DNA from: Aquamicrobium lusatiense
GTDB lineage: Bacteria > Pseudomonadota > Alphaproteobacteria > Rhizobiales > Rhizobiaceae
Direction: 5' to 3'
Assembly (NCBI RefSeq): GCF_014201615.1
Contig: NZ_JACHEU010000005.1
Span: 1-64,000 of the forward strand
DNA: 64,000 nucleotides
Numbering within the stretch: position 1 is the first letter of the stretch; the number at the start of each line of letters is the position of its first letter. Below, in pieces: positions 7,703-17,900 of this stretch. The notes under the pieces are model-generated. The model did not search any database, was not told where the DNA came from, and worked only from the letters and a program-made list of their open reading frames with translations. Both the position numbers and the translations under genes were made by a program.

Positions 7703-8299
7703 ATGTCTGCGTACAATTTTAGTCGAGTTTTACCTGTTGTGGCGTTGCTGGGCGTTTCGGCCTGCGCGACGCCGCCCAGCCAGATCAACAATGTCTGCGC
7801 GGTCTTCGACCAGCGCGACGGCTGGATCAACAACTGGCATTCGGCTGCGAAAAAGGCCGAAGCGAAGCACGGCATACCGGTGCCGGTGCTGATGGCGACG
7901 GTGCGCAAGGAATCCGGATTCAAGGCCAATGCGAAGCCGCCGCGCACCAAGCTGCTCGGCTTCATTCCGTGGAAGCGGCAGTCCACCGCCACCGGCTATT
8001 CGCAGGCGCTGAACGGCACCTGGGCGCAATACCGCAGCGAGACCGGGAATTTCGCGGCCCGGCGCACCTCTTTCGCCGATGCCGTCGATTTCGTCGGCTG
8101 GTATCATGCCAAAAGCGCCAGCACGCTGGGCATCGCCCGCAACGACACCTACAATCTCTATCTCGCCTATTATTCGGGCTGGAACGGCTACAAGCGCGGC
8201 GCTTACAAAAGCAATGCCGGCATCCGCAGCTATGCCCGCGACACCGACGCCATGGCCCGCCGCTACGCCCAGCAGATGCAGAGCTGCGGCCGCCTGTAA
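7703..8299 (+). CDS. Lipoprotein with lytic transglycosylase (SLT-like) domain
   Basis: The 198-residue protein begins with a lipoprotein signal peptide whose lipobox LGVSAC gives a modified Cys21. The mature part has a lysozyme-like domain in which E70 (RKESGF) is in the place of the catalytic glutamate of SLT enzymes, followed by conserved aromatic segments (GYSQALNGTWAQY, YYSGWNGY). Such proteins cleave peptidoglycan glycan strands by forming anhydro-muramic ends; this short Rhizobiales group is annotated as transglycosylase SLT domain protein but is hardly studied. The protein should be anchored in an envelope membrane facing the periplasm. Its stop codon overlaps the first bases of the next palindromic repeat. 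Confidence 0.75.
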   Translation: MSAYNFSRVLPVVALLGVSACATPPSQINNVCAVFDQRDGWINNWHSAAKKAEAKHGIPVPVLMATVRKESGFKANAKPPRTKLLGFIPWKRQSTATGYSQALNGTWAQYRSETGNFAARRTSFADAVDFVGWYHAKSASTLGIARNDTYNLYLAYYSGWNGYKRGAYKSNAGIRSYARDTDAMARRYAQQMQSCGRL

Positions 8300-8403
8300 A
8301 GCATGTCGCCCGAAAATGAGAACCGGTTTCGGGACAACGACATGCGTAAAAACGACGACTTAAAGCGCAAGGAGCGAATCTGTAAGATCGCGACACGCTT
8401 TAA
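8298..8403 (+). repeat. Palindromic intergenic repeat (RIME-like), copy B
   Basis: Same element as copy A: AAAGCATGTCGCCCGAAAAT... with core AACCGGTTTCGGG and GACATGCG and second arm AAGATCGCGACACGCTTTAA. Its first two A residues are the last two bases of the TAA stop of the lipoprotein gene. Confidence 0.8.
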
Positions 8404-8451
8404 GTCCCGCAGTCTTTTCCTCTGTCTCCCTGCCGGATTGACGACAGCCTG

Positions 8452-8477
8452 GCAGGCTGGAGTTCAACCCAGCCTGC
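8452..8477. other. Perfect hairpin between convergent genes
   Basis: Arms GCAGGCTGG and CCAGCCTGC (9 bp, perfect) enclose an 8-nt loop. It lies between the lipoprotein gene and the 3' end of tamB. There is no T-tract, so it may be a transcript-stabilising hairpin or a weak terminator. No other structure is seen in 8404-8563. Confidence 0.4.
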
Positions 8478-8563
8478 TACGTGATGGAAACGCGGCCGGC
8501 GCTCCATGCATTCCGGCATCCCCGCTCCAGCTACGCCCGAGGTAACGCGCAGGCTCGCGCGGC

Positions 8564-11500
8564 CTAATATTCCTTTTCGTAGAAAATGCCGCCCTTGGCC
8601 TCGCCGGCATCGGAAGCCTCGCCGCGCAGCTTGACGCCGCGCCCGACGGTGAGGTCGATGCGCGCCTTGCCCGAGCCCGGCTTCTCGCCCTTCTGGATCG
8701 TCACATAGGTGCGGTCGTTCAGATATTTGCCCGCCTGCACGGAGGTGCCGCCCTGATCGTCGGTGATGACGTCGAGATCGTCGACGCCGATGGCATTGCG
8801 CAGGTTCTGCAGGAGCGAGGTCGAGCCGCCGACGCCGGCAAGCTGCGCCGCCGCCTCGGCAAGCTGGGCGATCTGCAACGGCGACAGGTTGGACATGGAG
8901 CGGCCGAAGATCAGGCGGGCCAGCACCTCGTCCTCCGGCAGCGCCGGCACGGAGGCGAAGACGAATTTCGGATTGGTGGCCTCGCCGGTCACGGTAATCG
9001 TCACCGTCGCATCCGAAGCCGTCGATTCGGCCACGAAGTTGATGTAGGGGATCGTCGAACCGGAGAAGGTCAGCGTGCCTTCGGTGAAATTCAGCCGCTT
9101 GCCGAGAATTTCAAGGCGGCCGCGCCTCAGCTCGAAGCTTCCCACCGCCTCGGGAGAGGTGGCCGCACCCGTCAACTTGATGCTCCCGCCGAGCTCGGCA
9201 TCGACGCCCCTGCCCTGCACGAAGATCGAGTTCGGCGCGTTGACGGTCAGGTCGAGGTTCATGCCGCTCTTCGGGCCGCTGTCGCCGCTGCTTGGCGGAT
9301 TGAGCGCCCGGTCCTGCTCGCGCACGGCCGCTGGCGCATTCCGGTGCTGCACGTTCAGCTCCGAGAGCGAAGTCGGCAGCTTGGTCGGCACGGTGATCAC
9401 CGTCCGCGCCAGATTGATCGTGCCCGAAAGCATGGGCGATGCGGTCAGCTGGCCTTTGATCGCCAGATCGCCGCTCAGATTGGCGGTGACGATATGGCCG
9501 TCCGTATAGCGCCCGTCCGCCAGCCGGATGCTGATGTCGGCCGGGAACCCGGAATTGACGTCGATGCCGACCGTGCCGCCGACCGTCAGCGTGCCTCCCG
9601 ACGACAGCCGCCCTGTGAAGCGGTTGATGGTCGCCACGCCGTTGCCCATGCCCACATCGAGCGCGATGTCGTTGACTGCGATCCCCGCCTGCGCCGCCAC
9701 GAAGCGCGCGCCATTGGAACGGATGTTGCCGCTGATGACGGGAGCATTGGCCGGACCGCTCACCTTAACGGCAACCGCCGCCGTTCCTTCCATCGACATG
9801 CCGTTTTCGGCCAGCATGCGGTTGGCGATGGCGAAGGGCACATTGCCGTTGAAGTCGAGCGAGAGGTTGGGCGTGCCCTGCGTGGTCACCGCGCCACCGC
9901 CCTGCACCCGCATGCCCGAGCCTTCCGAGATCGTTGACGTGAAGTCGAGCCGGTTGTTGGCGAAGGTGCCGGATGAATCGATGCCGATGCCGCCGAGACC
10001 GGCAGAGCGGGTCTGTGCCGCTTCGAGACCGCTGGCTTTCAGATCGTATTTCACCACCGGCGCGGAGGTCGGCCCGGTCACGTTCACCGTGCCCGAAATA
10101 CTGCCCGCAGCATCGAGCCCGGCAACGAAATTGTTGGCCACGGAAACCGGTACGGAGGCGAGATCGGCCTTTATGTCGAGCGCGTCCGCGACCGCACCTG
10201 AAACGGTAATGCGGCCATTGCCGATGCCGATCACCAGCCGCTCCAGCGCGGTGCGGCCGTCTTTGACGACGATGGTGGACGGCTCGGCGATGGCCGCGCG
10301 TACGCCCTGAAACGTCGCCTGCCCCGATTTCAGCTCCAGCGTCGTCGTGCCGTCGGCAACCCGGACCCGGCCCGCAGCGCTTGCGGGAATGTCCTTCACC
10401 GTTGCGCCACCGGAAAACGCCGTCCAGTCGCCTTCCTGTTTCAGGTCTATGTTGATGCCGGTGACAGCGGTATCGCCAGAGGTCACGCCGTCGGCCTTTA
10501 TGGCACCGGAAATCGCCGGAGCCTCGGCGTAGTTGGAAACCTGCGCGTCCACCGTCACGTTGCGGGCGTTGAGGTCGCCGCGCGTCAGGCTGGACGTCAC
10601 GGCCTTCACGGCCACCTTCGGCACGCCTTCCGGCTTCGAGAAGACGACGCTGCCATTGAGCGCGCCCTCGATCTTTTCCAGCGCCAGCGCGGCCAGCGGT
10701 CCCAGATCCGGCAGTTCGAACCCGATCCGGCCTTCGGGCAGGAAGGCATCATCAAGCACCAGATCGCCGGCAATACGGTTGGCGCCGAGCGAAAGCGTCA
10801 GCCCGTCAATGCGGCTTTGCCCGCCTTCGCTCTTCAGCGTCGCCTTGCCCCGCAACGCCTCGCCCGCGACATTGCCCGACAGTGTCACGTCGGCGGCGGG
10901 ATTGGCAGCGTCGGCCTTCGCCGTCGCATCCAGCTTCAGGCCGGTGATTTCACGATCGGCCACAACCAGCTTGCTGCTGCTGATCGTAGCCGCCACATCG
11001 GGCGCGACCAGCGAACCGCTGGCTTTCAGGGCGAGCGCTATCGCGCCGCTAGCGTCCTTCGCGAAAGGCGCGATATCGGCCAGCGCGCCGTTCAGTTCGG
11101 CGATAATGTTGCCGTCCGAGAGGCTTGCCTTGCCCTCAGCCGAAAGCGGGCCGGACAATAGCTCCAGCCGGTCGGCCGTCACATTGCCATCGCTGTCGCG
11201 GCGCACCGCCACCGAAAGCGTCGTGCGCTCGCCAAGCGCCGGACGTGCAGCAGCGGGCAGTGCCGCCGATGCGGCATCCGCCTTCACGTTCAGTTCGATT
11301 GCGCCGTCGGCCAGCGAGACTTTACCGTCGAAGCCGCCTTTCAGCGCATCGCTGGCGATCTCGCCTTTGCCGATGGTGATATCATCTTTCGTGACATTGC
11401 CTTCCACCAGCGCCGTGATGCGGCCGGCGATCAGCGGGGCGATGGTAGGATTGTCGAACCCGATCTTGTCGGCACTCGCCGTGCCGGCGATCGGGCCGCT

Positions 11501-12742
11501 GCGATTTTCGATGTCGAAACCATCTGAGTGCAGCGCCAGCGCGATGTTGTCGACGCGCATGTCGCGGGTGGCGACGCTCGCCAGATGGGTCTCGATGTCG
11601 ACCATCGGCGCCCTGCCCTCGCCGAAGGCGCGCAACGAAGCCGATTTCAACTCGATGTCGATCGGGCTTTCCTCGCTGCCGAGCCCCAGCGGCACGGTCG
11701 GCCCGGCGGAGGTGAATTCCAGTGAGAAATCGGTCGCACCTGCCGGATTGATGCTGCCCCGCGCCACGCCGCGCAACACTGAGGTGTCGACCGTTGCCGT
11801 TTCGATGGTGATGCCCGCCTCGGTCTGCGACCTGCCGGCGATCTCGAAACGGGTCTGGCCGGCGAGAAGCGACTTGAAGCGCGCCGGCACGAAACGGGCG
11901 AAATCGCCGTCGCCGCGCAGTTCGACGCGGCTGCCACCGTCGATGAATGCGTGCTGGCCGGAAATCTGGGTGATCAGTTCGCCACCGGCATGGAAAGTGC
12001 CGCGTCCCGTCCAGTTGGCAAGCGGGCCGTTGCCCGAAATCACGATATTAACCGGCGGAGCATCCGGCAGTTGCAGAAGATTGGCGATGATACCGCCGGC
12101 AGGCTCGGCAGCCTGAACGTTCAGATCGAGCCGGTTGTCGCCGGGCAGGAAATGCACCAGCGCCGAGACGGAACCCTCATGACCGTCGCGCCGCTCCACG
12201 GAAAGGTCCGCCTCCACCGCCAGCGGCGAGCGCTCCGCGCGCACATGGCCTTGTGCCGCGAGTTCCGCAATGCCCGCACCGGCAAGCGCTTCTCCAAGCG
12301 CGACCTGCGGCAGGTCGATGGCGCGGATATCCACCGAAACCGGCAGCGAGAACCCGCTGCTTGTGCGCGGTTTTTCGTCGGGGCTGGAAACCGGCGTGCG
12401 CGCCGCCTCGATGCGCCCGACCGCCACCCTGTCGGCAAGGAAGGTACGCGAAAGCAGCGCCAGCGGCGACCAGTCCACCGCCACTTCGCGCAGCACCAGC
12501 CACGGCCCCTCGCGATCTTCCAGAACCACGTGATCGACCCGCAGATTGCCCGACCAGATGCCGTCGATGCCGCGAATGGCGACCTTCATGTCGTCGGAAG
12601 AAGCCATGTCCGAGATCAGGCCGGCCAGATTCTCGCGGCCGCGCTCAGTGGTCGTCAGCACAACGGCCGCACCCGCAAGGCCGGCTACGGCGACAAGCAC
12701 CGCATAGAACACGATGCGCAAGATCCGCTTTGCAATCTTCAT
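8564..12742 (-). CDS. tamB: Translocation and assembly module subunit TamB
   Basis: The 1392-residue protein has one N-terminal membrane anchor (about residues 7-29, IVFYAVLVAVAGLAGAAVVL), a very long repetitive beta-rich AsmA-like middle with many D/G/T/S repeats, and a C-terminal DUF490/TamB domain (from about 1050 to the end, with RRGRLEILGKRLNFTEGTL and VLARLIFGRSMSNLSPLQIAQLAEA). TamB spans the periplasm from the inner membrane and works with TamA in outer-membrane protein assembly and phospholipid transport. The start at 12742 immediately precedes the anchor; an upstream extension would overlap tamA. It follows tamA after 25 nt in the usual order. Confidence 0.93.
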   Translation of the reverse strand: MKIAKRILRIVFYAVLVAVAGLAGAAVVLTTTERGRENLAGLISDMASSDDMKVAIRGIDGIWSGNLRVDHVVLEDREGPWLVLREVAVDWSPLALLSRTFLADRVAVGRIEAARTPVSSPDEKPRTSSGFSLPVSVDIRAIDLPQVALGEALAGAGIAELAAQGHVRAERSPLAVEADLSVERRDGHEGSVSALVHFLPGDNRLDLNVQAAEPAGGIIANLLQLPDAPPVNIVISGNGPLANWTGRGTFHAGGELITQISGQHAFIDGGSRVELRGDGDFARFVPARFKSLLAGQTRFEIAGRSQTEAGITIETATVDTSVLRGVARGSINPAGATDFSLEFTSAGPTVPLGLGSEESPIDIELKSASLRAFGEGRAPMVDIETHLASVATRDMRVDNIALALHSDGFDIENRSGPIAGTASADKIGFDNPTIAPLIAGRITALVEGNVTKDDITIGKGEIASDALKGGFDGKVSLADGAIELNVKADAASAALPAAARPALGERTTLSVAVRRDSDGNVTADRLELLSGPLSAEGKASLSDGNIIAELNGALADIAPFAKDASGAIALALKASGSLVAPDVAATISSSKLVVADREITGLKLDATAKADAANPAADVTLSGNVAGEALRGKATLKSEGGQSRIDGLTLSLGANRIAGDLVLDDAFLPEGRIGFELPDLGPLAALALEKIEGALNGSVVFSKPEGVPKVAVKAVTSSLTRGDLNARNVTVDAQVSNYAEAPAISGAIKADGVTSGDTAVTGINIDLKQEGDWTAFSGGATVKDIPASAAGRVRVADGTTTLELKSGQATFQGVRAAIAEPSTIVVKDGRTALERLVIGIGNGRITVSGAVADALDIKADLASVPVSVANNFVAGLDAAGSISGTVNVTGPTSAPVVKYDLKASGLEAAQTRSAGLGGIGIDSSGTFANNRLDFTSTISEGSGMRVQGGGAVTTQGTPNLSLDFNGNVPFAIANRMLAENGMSMEGTAAVAVKVSGPANAPVISGNIRSNGARFVAAQAGIAVNDIALDVGMGNGVATINRFTGRLSSGGTLTVGGTVGIDVNSGFPADISIRLADGRYTDGHIVTANLSGDLAIKGQLTASPMLSGTINLARTVITVPTKLPTSLSELNVQHRNAPAAVREQDRALNPPSSGDSGPKSGMNLDLTVNAPNSIFVQGRGVDAELGGSIKLTGAATSPEAVGSFELRRGRLEILGKRLNFTEGTLTFSGSTIPYINFVAESTASDATVTITVTGEATNPKFVFASVPALPEDEVLARLIFGRSMSNLSPLQIAQLAEAAAQLAGVGGSTSLLQNLRNAIGVDDLDVITDDQGGTSVQAGKYLNDRTYVTIQKGEKPGSGKARIDLTVGRGVKLRGEASDAGEAKGGIFYEKEY

Positions 12743-12767
12743 GCTTCTTGCCTGCCGTCCTGCCGGG

Positions 12768-14699
12768 TCAGAATGACTGCCCGATTCCCGCATAGATACC
12801 ATAGCGAGGGTCGCCCGACTCGCGATTGAGCGGTATCGCCGCATCCACCCTCAGAGGCCCGAAAGGTGTCAGATAGCGCAGGCCAATGCCCGCGCCCACC
12901 TTCATGTCGGAAAATTCGGGGAACTGCTTGTTGGAAACCGTGCCTGCATCGACGAACGGCACGATGCCGATCGTGTCGGTCACGGCAATGCGCAGTTCCG
13001 CCGAGGTTTCAAAATAGGAAAGGCCGCCCGTCGGATCGCCGTTGGCGTCCTTCGGCCCGATCCCCTGGTAGGAATAGCCGCGCACCGAGCCGCCGCCGCC
13101 GGCATAGAAGCGCCGGTCCGCCGGAACATGGCTGACGCCCGCGCCGAGGATCGACCCGCCGGCCACGCGGCCGGCCAGCACGAAGCGGTTGCTTTCCAGC
13201 GGCGCATAGTAAGCCGAGCCCTCGCCTCTCAGCTTGATGAAGGCCTTGCTGTTGAGCAGGTCGTAGCTCGGCTCCGCATAGGCCAGCACGCGGAAGCCGC
13301 TGGTCGGATTGAGCCTGTCGTTGCGGTTGTCATAGACATATTGCAGCGGCACCGAGGCGATCAGATAGTCGTTCTTGCCGTAGCTGTCGGTGATCTTCGA
13401 ATAATCGAGCGAAAACTCGGCCGAGGCACTGCGCTTCTTGTCGATCTGGTAGGAGATGCCGGCGCCGCCCTTGACCGAGAAACGGTCATAGGCGTCCGGA
13501 TGCTCGTACACCGTCTTCAGATTGGCGAAGAATTTCGATGCCGGCCCGATCACCCCGGGCTTTTCGAACATCACGCCGGCATTGTAGTTGAGCTTCGAAA
13601 TGTCGTTGGAGCCAATGCCGCTCACCGAACCGTCGATACGCAGCTTCTCGGCGCGTCCGAACAGGTTGCGGTGGCCCCAGTAGCCTTCGAGACCGACGCC
13701 CTCGGTATTGGAGACGGTGCCGCCGATGCCCAGATAGCGCGTCTTGCGCTCGGTGACGTTGATATCGACCGGGATGTTGCCCTCACCGTCGAGCTGGTCG
13801 GCCTCGCGCAGCGTCACGCTGTTGAAGACCTCCATCCCCAGAAGCCGTTCACGCGCGTCATCGATGTCCTTGGGCGAATAGCGCTCGCCGCGCTTCAGCC
13901 CCGCCATGTAGCGGGTGAACTCGGGGTCCATCCGCTCGGTGCCTTCGACCGTGGTCTCGCCATAGCCGGCCACCGGCCCGGCTTTCACCGCAAGGGTGAC
14001 GTCGAGCGTCGTCGTGTTGTGATCGGCCACGATCTCGCGGTCGGTGATCTCGGCCAGAGGGCGACCCTCTTCCTTCAGCGCCCGCACGATCAGCGCCTCG
14101 GCCTTGAGAATCGCGCCCGATCCCGCATCGCCACCGGAAATCAGCCCGAAGTCCGCCCCGGTCAGCCCGGCGGCATCGCCCGTCAGGCGAATGTCGCCAA
14201 GGGTGAATTTCGGTCCCGGCGTTACCTCGATCACCACGGGAACCGGCTGCGGACCCCTGAACTCGGCGTCGGGCGGCAGATCGTCTATGGAGCGGCCATC
14301 GATCGAAACATTGACCACACCCTCATAGCGCGCATCTGCATAAAGAGCCGCGACAAGCTGCTCGCGATCGCCACGCGCTTTCGACATCAGGCCGAGCGAG
14401 CCGGAAACCGGCCTGTCCTCGTCCGTCTTCAGCGTCGAGGCCGCCTCCAGCTTCTTTTTCAGATCGTCATGGTCGTCGGGCACATTGATCGTGACCGAAT
14501 AATTCATCGGATCGACGATGTCGCTGTCCTCGTCATTGGCGGCGGAGCCCCACAGCCTGATACCGAACAACTCGAATGCGGCGGCCGGCTGAGGTGAAAC
14601 CGTCAGCGCCGACGTGGCAAGCAGCGCGAACAACAGCGCGTGCGGCAGGGAAATGCCTGCCGCTGCTTCGTTCGGTTTCTGCCTCGTTTCGTGCCGCAT
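12768..14699 (-). CDS. tamA: Translocation and assembly module subunit TamA (Omp85 family)
   Basis: The 643-residue protein has a signal peptide (about residues 1-41, ending PAAA-FE), three POTRA-like segments (about 50-310, e.g. GPKFTLGDIRLTG and GYGETTVEGTERMDPEF) and a C-terminal 16-strand barrel of the Omp85/BamA family, with the conserved GGGGSVRGYSYQGIGP loop and the terminal aromatic residue of outer-membrane barrels (GIGQSF). It forms the outer-membrane half of the TAM complex with TamB, encoded just downstream. The GAGGGA before the ATG is unusually close (0-1 nt), so translation initiation may be weak, but no better in-frame start exists upstream. Length is close to family norms. 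Confidence 0.93.
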   Translation of the reverse strand: MRHETRQKPNEAAAGISLPHALLFALLATSALTVSPQPAAAFELFGIRLWGSAANDEDSDIVDPMNYSVTINVPDDHDDLKKKLEAASTLKTDEDRPVSGSLGLMSKARGDREQLVAALYADARYEGVVNVSIDGRSIDDLPPDAEFRGPQPVPVVIEVTPGPKFTLGDIRLTGDAAGLTGADFGLISGGDAGSGAILKAEALIVRALKEEGRPLAEITDREIVADHNTTTLDVTLAVKAGPVAGYGETTVEGTERMDPEFTRYMAGLKRGERYSPKDIDDARERLLGMEVFNSVTLREADQLDGEGNIPVDINVTERKTRYLGIGGTVSNTEGVGLEGYWGHRNLFGRAEKLRIDGSVSGIGSNDISKLNYNAGVMFEKPGVIGPASKFFANLKTVYEHPDAYDRFSVKGGAGISYQIDKKRSASAEFSLDYSKITDSYGKNDYLIASVPLQYVYDNRNDRLNPTSGFRVLAYAEPSYDLLNSKAFIKLRGEGSAYYAPLESNRFVLAGRVAGGSILGAGVSHVPADRRFYAGGGGSVRGYSYQGIGPKDANGDPTGGLSYFETSAELRIAVTDTIGIVPFVDAGTVSNKQFPEFSDMKVGAGIGLRYLTPFGPLRVDAAIPLNRESGDPRYGIYAGIGQSF

Positions 14700-14966
14700 T
14701 CCCTCAACTTAACGAACAAAGTTAAAATTCGACTGAAATTCCGGATATTTGATGAATTACGTTGCGTCCGCTTGTGCCAGAAGAGCACAAGGTTGAAAAT
14801 CAAATCCTTCGCTGTTCAGGCAAGAATGCGTGAACACGACATTCGGGCTGAATAACGACGAATGCTGTGAAATGAAACCGTTACGGCGCGTGTGGCGCGG
14901 CGGCGACATTGACAAGCCATGCCGATAGCCGAAATCTGGCCGCAAACTCAAAGAGGCATCACGATC

Positions 14967-17900
14967 ATGCGCGCGTCACGGGCCCTTGCCGCAATTGCTT
15001 TCGCATTTCTGACGATGACAGGACTGTCCCACGCGCAGGATGCGCGTCGGATCGTGACCACTGAAAACGCGGATTTCTTCGGTTTCGACCTGCGTTCCGA
15101 ACAGAATGTGAGCCTCGATGAATGCTCATCCGCCTGCCTCGGCGATTCGGCCTGCCGCGCCTTCACCTACAACAACAAGGCGAAGTGGTGCTTCCTGAAG
15201 TCCGACTTCAACCAGATGAAGCCTTTCGCGGGCGCCACCGCCGGCAAGGTCGTGACGCTGTCGGGCGACGCCGATATCGGCGCGCCGCCCGCACTCACCT
15301 ATGTGCCGGACTGGATAAAGTCTCAGGCCGAGCAGTACCGCAGGACCCTGACTGGCCCGCACGTCCAAAAGCCTGAAGAGGGATTGGGCGCGCTGGTCGA
15401 GGATGCCGCAGCAGCCGCGCAAAGAGGCGACCAGCGCGGCGCCGTTCAGAAGTATGAGACGGCCCTCTCCGCCCTGCCTCAGGAGGGCAAGCTTTGGCTT
15501 GAACTCGCCCGTGCCAATCTCGCCGTCAGCCCGCACGACAGTGGCGACACCTCCACGCTGCGTACCAATGCCACTTCGGCCGCCCTCAATGCCTATGATC
15601 TGTCGCGCACCACCGCGATCCGCGCCGACGCGCTGGCCAATCTTGGCTCCGCGCTCGATGGGCGCGAGCTCTACCGCCCCGCATTGCAGGCCTATGAGGC
15701 GAGCCTCGCGCTCGTCAATTCTGCGTCAGTGCGCGGCCTCTATGAGGACCTGAAGGCCCGCAAGGGTTTTCGCATCGTCGATCATTCCATCGATGCCGAT
15801 ACGATAGCGCCGCGCATCTGCGCGCAGTTCTCCGAGGATCTGGTGCGCACCGATGTCGACTACACGCAGTTCGTGCGCGTCAACGGGTCCGCCCCGGCCG
15901 GCATAGAGGCCAAAGAGCGCCAGATCTGCGTGGAGGGGCTTTCGCACGGCCAGTCCTACGAAGTCACCTTCCGCGCCGGCCTGCCGGCCGCCATCGGCGA
16001 GGTGCTGACCGCGCCCGTCACGCTCTCTATATATGTGCAGGATCGCGCCGCTTCGGCCCGCTTCACCGGCGATTCCTTCGTTCTGCCGGCCGGTGCGCGG
16101 CGTGGCATTCCCGTCGTCACCGTCAACATGGATGCGGCGGACATGAAGCTCTACCGCATCGGCGACCGGGCGCTGGCGCAATTGCTGTCCGGCTATCAGT
16201 TCCTGCGCCAGCTCGACGGCTACGACATTTCCAGCATCGCCGACCAGATGGGCGAGCCGGTGTGGGAAGGCCAGCTCGAAATCGCCGGTGACCTTAACAA
16301 GGAGGTCACGACCTCCTTCCCCGTCGATGAAGCGATCCCGCAGCGCAAGCCCGGCGTCTATGTGCTGACCGCCCAGCCGCTCGATGACCAGAGCGACAGC
16401 TGGAACTCGCGCGCCACGCAATGGTTCGTGGTCTCCGACATCGGCCTCACCACCTATACCGGCGAGGACGGCCTCACCGTCTTCGCCCGCTCGCTGGCCA
16501 GCGCGAAACCCGTCGCCGGCGCGGAACTGACCCTGCTTGCCCGCAACAACGAGGTGCTGGGCACCGCTGTCACCAATGACGAAGGCCGCGCCATCTTCAA
16601 TCCCGGCCTCACCCGTGGCGAAGGCGGTCTGGTGCCCGCGGTTCTGACCGCGAAGAACGGCGACAGCGATTTCGTCTTCCTCGACATGGGCCGCGCCGGC
16701 TTCGATCTTTCGGATCGTGGCGTGGGCGGCCGCGCCGCTCCCGGCGCGCTGGACATCTTCGCGTGGACCGAGCGCGGCATCTACCGCGCTGGCGAGACCG
16801 TGCACGTCGCCGCACTTGCCCGCGACGGCAGTGCCGACGCGGTGGAAAAGCTGCCGCTCACCTTCATCTTCTCGCGCCCCGACGGCGTCGAGGATCGCCG
16901 CATCGTCTCCGAAGGGGCTGCCGCCGGCGGCCACGCGCTCGAACTGCCGCTCGAACCCAATGCCATGCGCGGCACATGGTCGGTCGCCATCCACACCGAC
17001 CCCAAAAAGCCCGCCATCGCCAGCCAGATGTTTCTGGTCGAGGATTTCGTTCCCGACCGCATCGAGTTCGACCTCAGCGCGGACAAAAAGGAGATCGCAC
17101 CCGGCGAAACGGCGAACCTCACCGTCGATGGCCGCTTCCTTTACGGCGCGCCGGCCGCAGGCCTCGCTATAGAGGGCGAGCGCACGCTTTCGCTGACCCG
17201 CCAGTGGGACCGCTTCAGGGGCTTCTCCTTCGGCCTCGCCGACGAAGAGGCGGGCGAACCCTCCGTGGCACCGCTGACCGATCTTCCGCTGCTCGGCGCG
17301 GACGGCAAGGCCACCTTCCCGCTCGCCATCGACCAGCTTCCCTCCACCACACGGCTGGTCAAGGCTAAGGTCACGGTGCGCATGCGCGAGACGGGCGGCC
17401 GCGCCGTCGAGCGCTCGCTCGATCTGGATATACGCCCGCAGGGCGACATGATCGGCATCCGTCCCGAATTCACGGAAGTGCCGCAGGGCGGCGTGGCGAA
17501 GTTCAGCCTCATCGCCGTCGATTCACAAGGCGCACGCACCAGCCTTGAGGGCGCGAAATGGTCGCTGGTCAGGGTCGAGCGGAACTACCAGTGGTATCGC
17601 AACGGCGGATCGTGGAACTACGAGCCGGTAACCTTCACCCGCGCCATCGCCACCGGCAGCGTGGACATCGGCGAAAATGACATCGCCTCCGTTTCCATGC
17701 CGGTCGACTGGGGCCGCTACCGCCTCGAGGTCGAGAGCCCCGATGCGGACGGCCCTGCCTCCAGCCACGAATTCGACGCCGGCTGGTATGTCGAAGCCTC
17801 GTCCACCGAAACGCCGGATGGGCTCGAAATCGCACTCGACAAGGACACTTATGCGCCCGGCGAAATCGCTAAGCTTCAGGTCTCGCCGCAATTCGCCGGC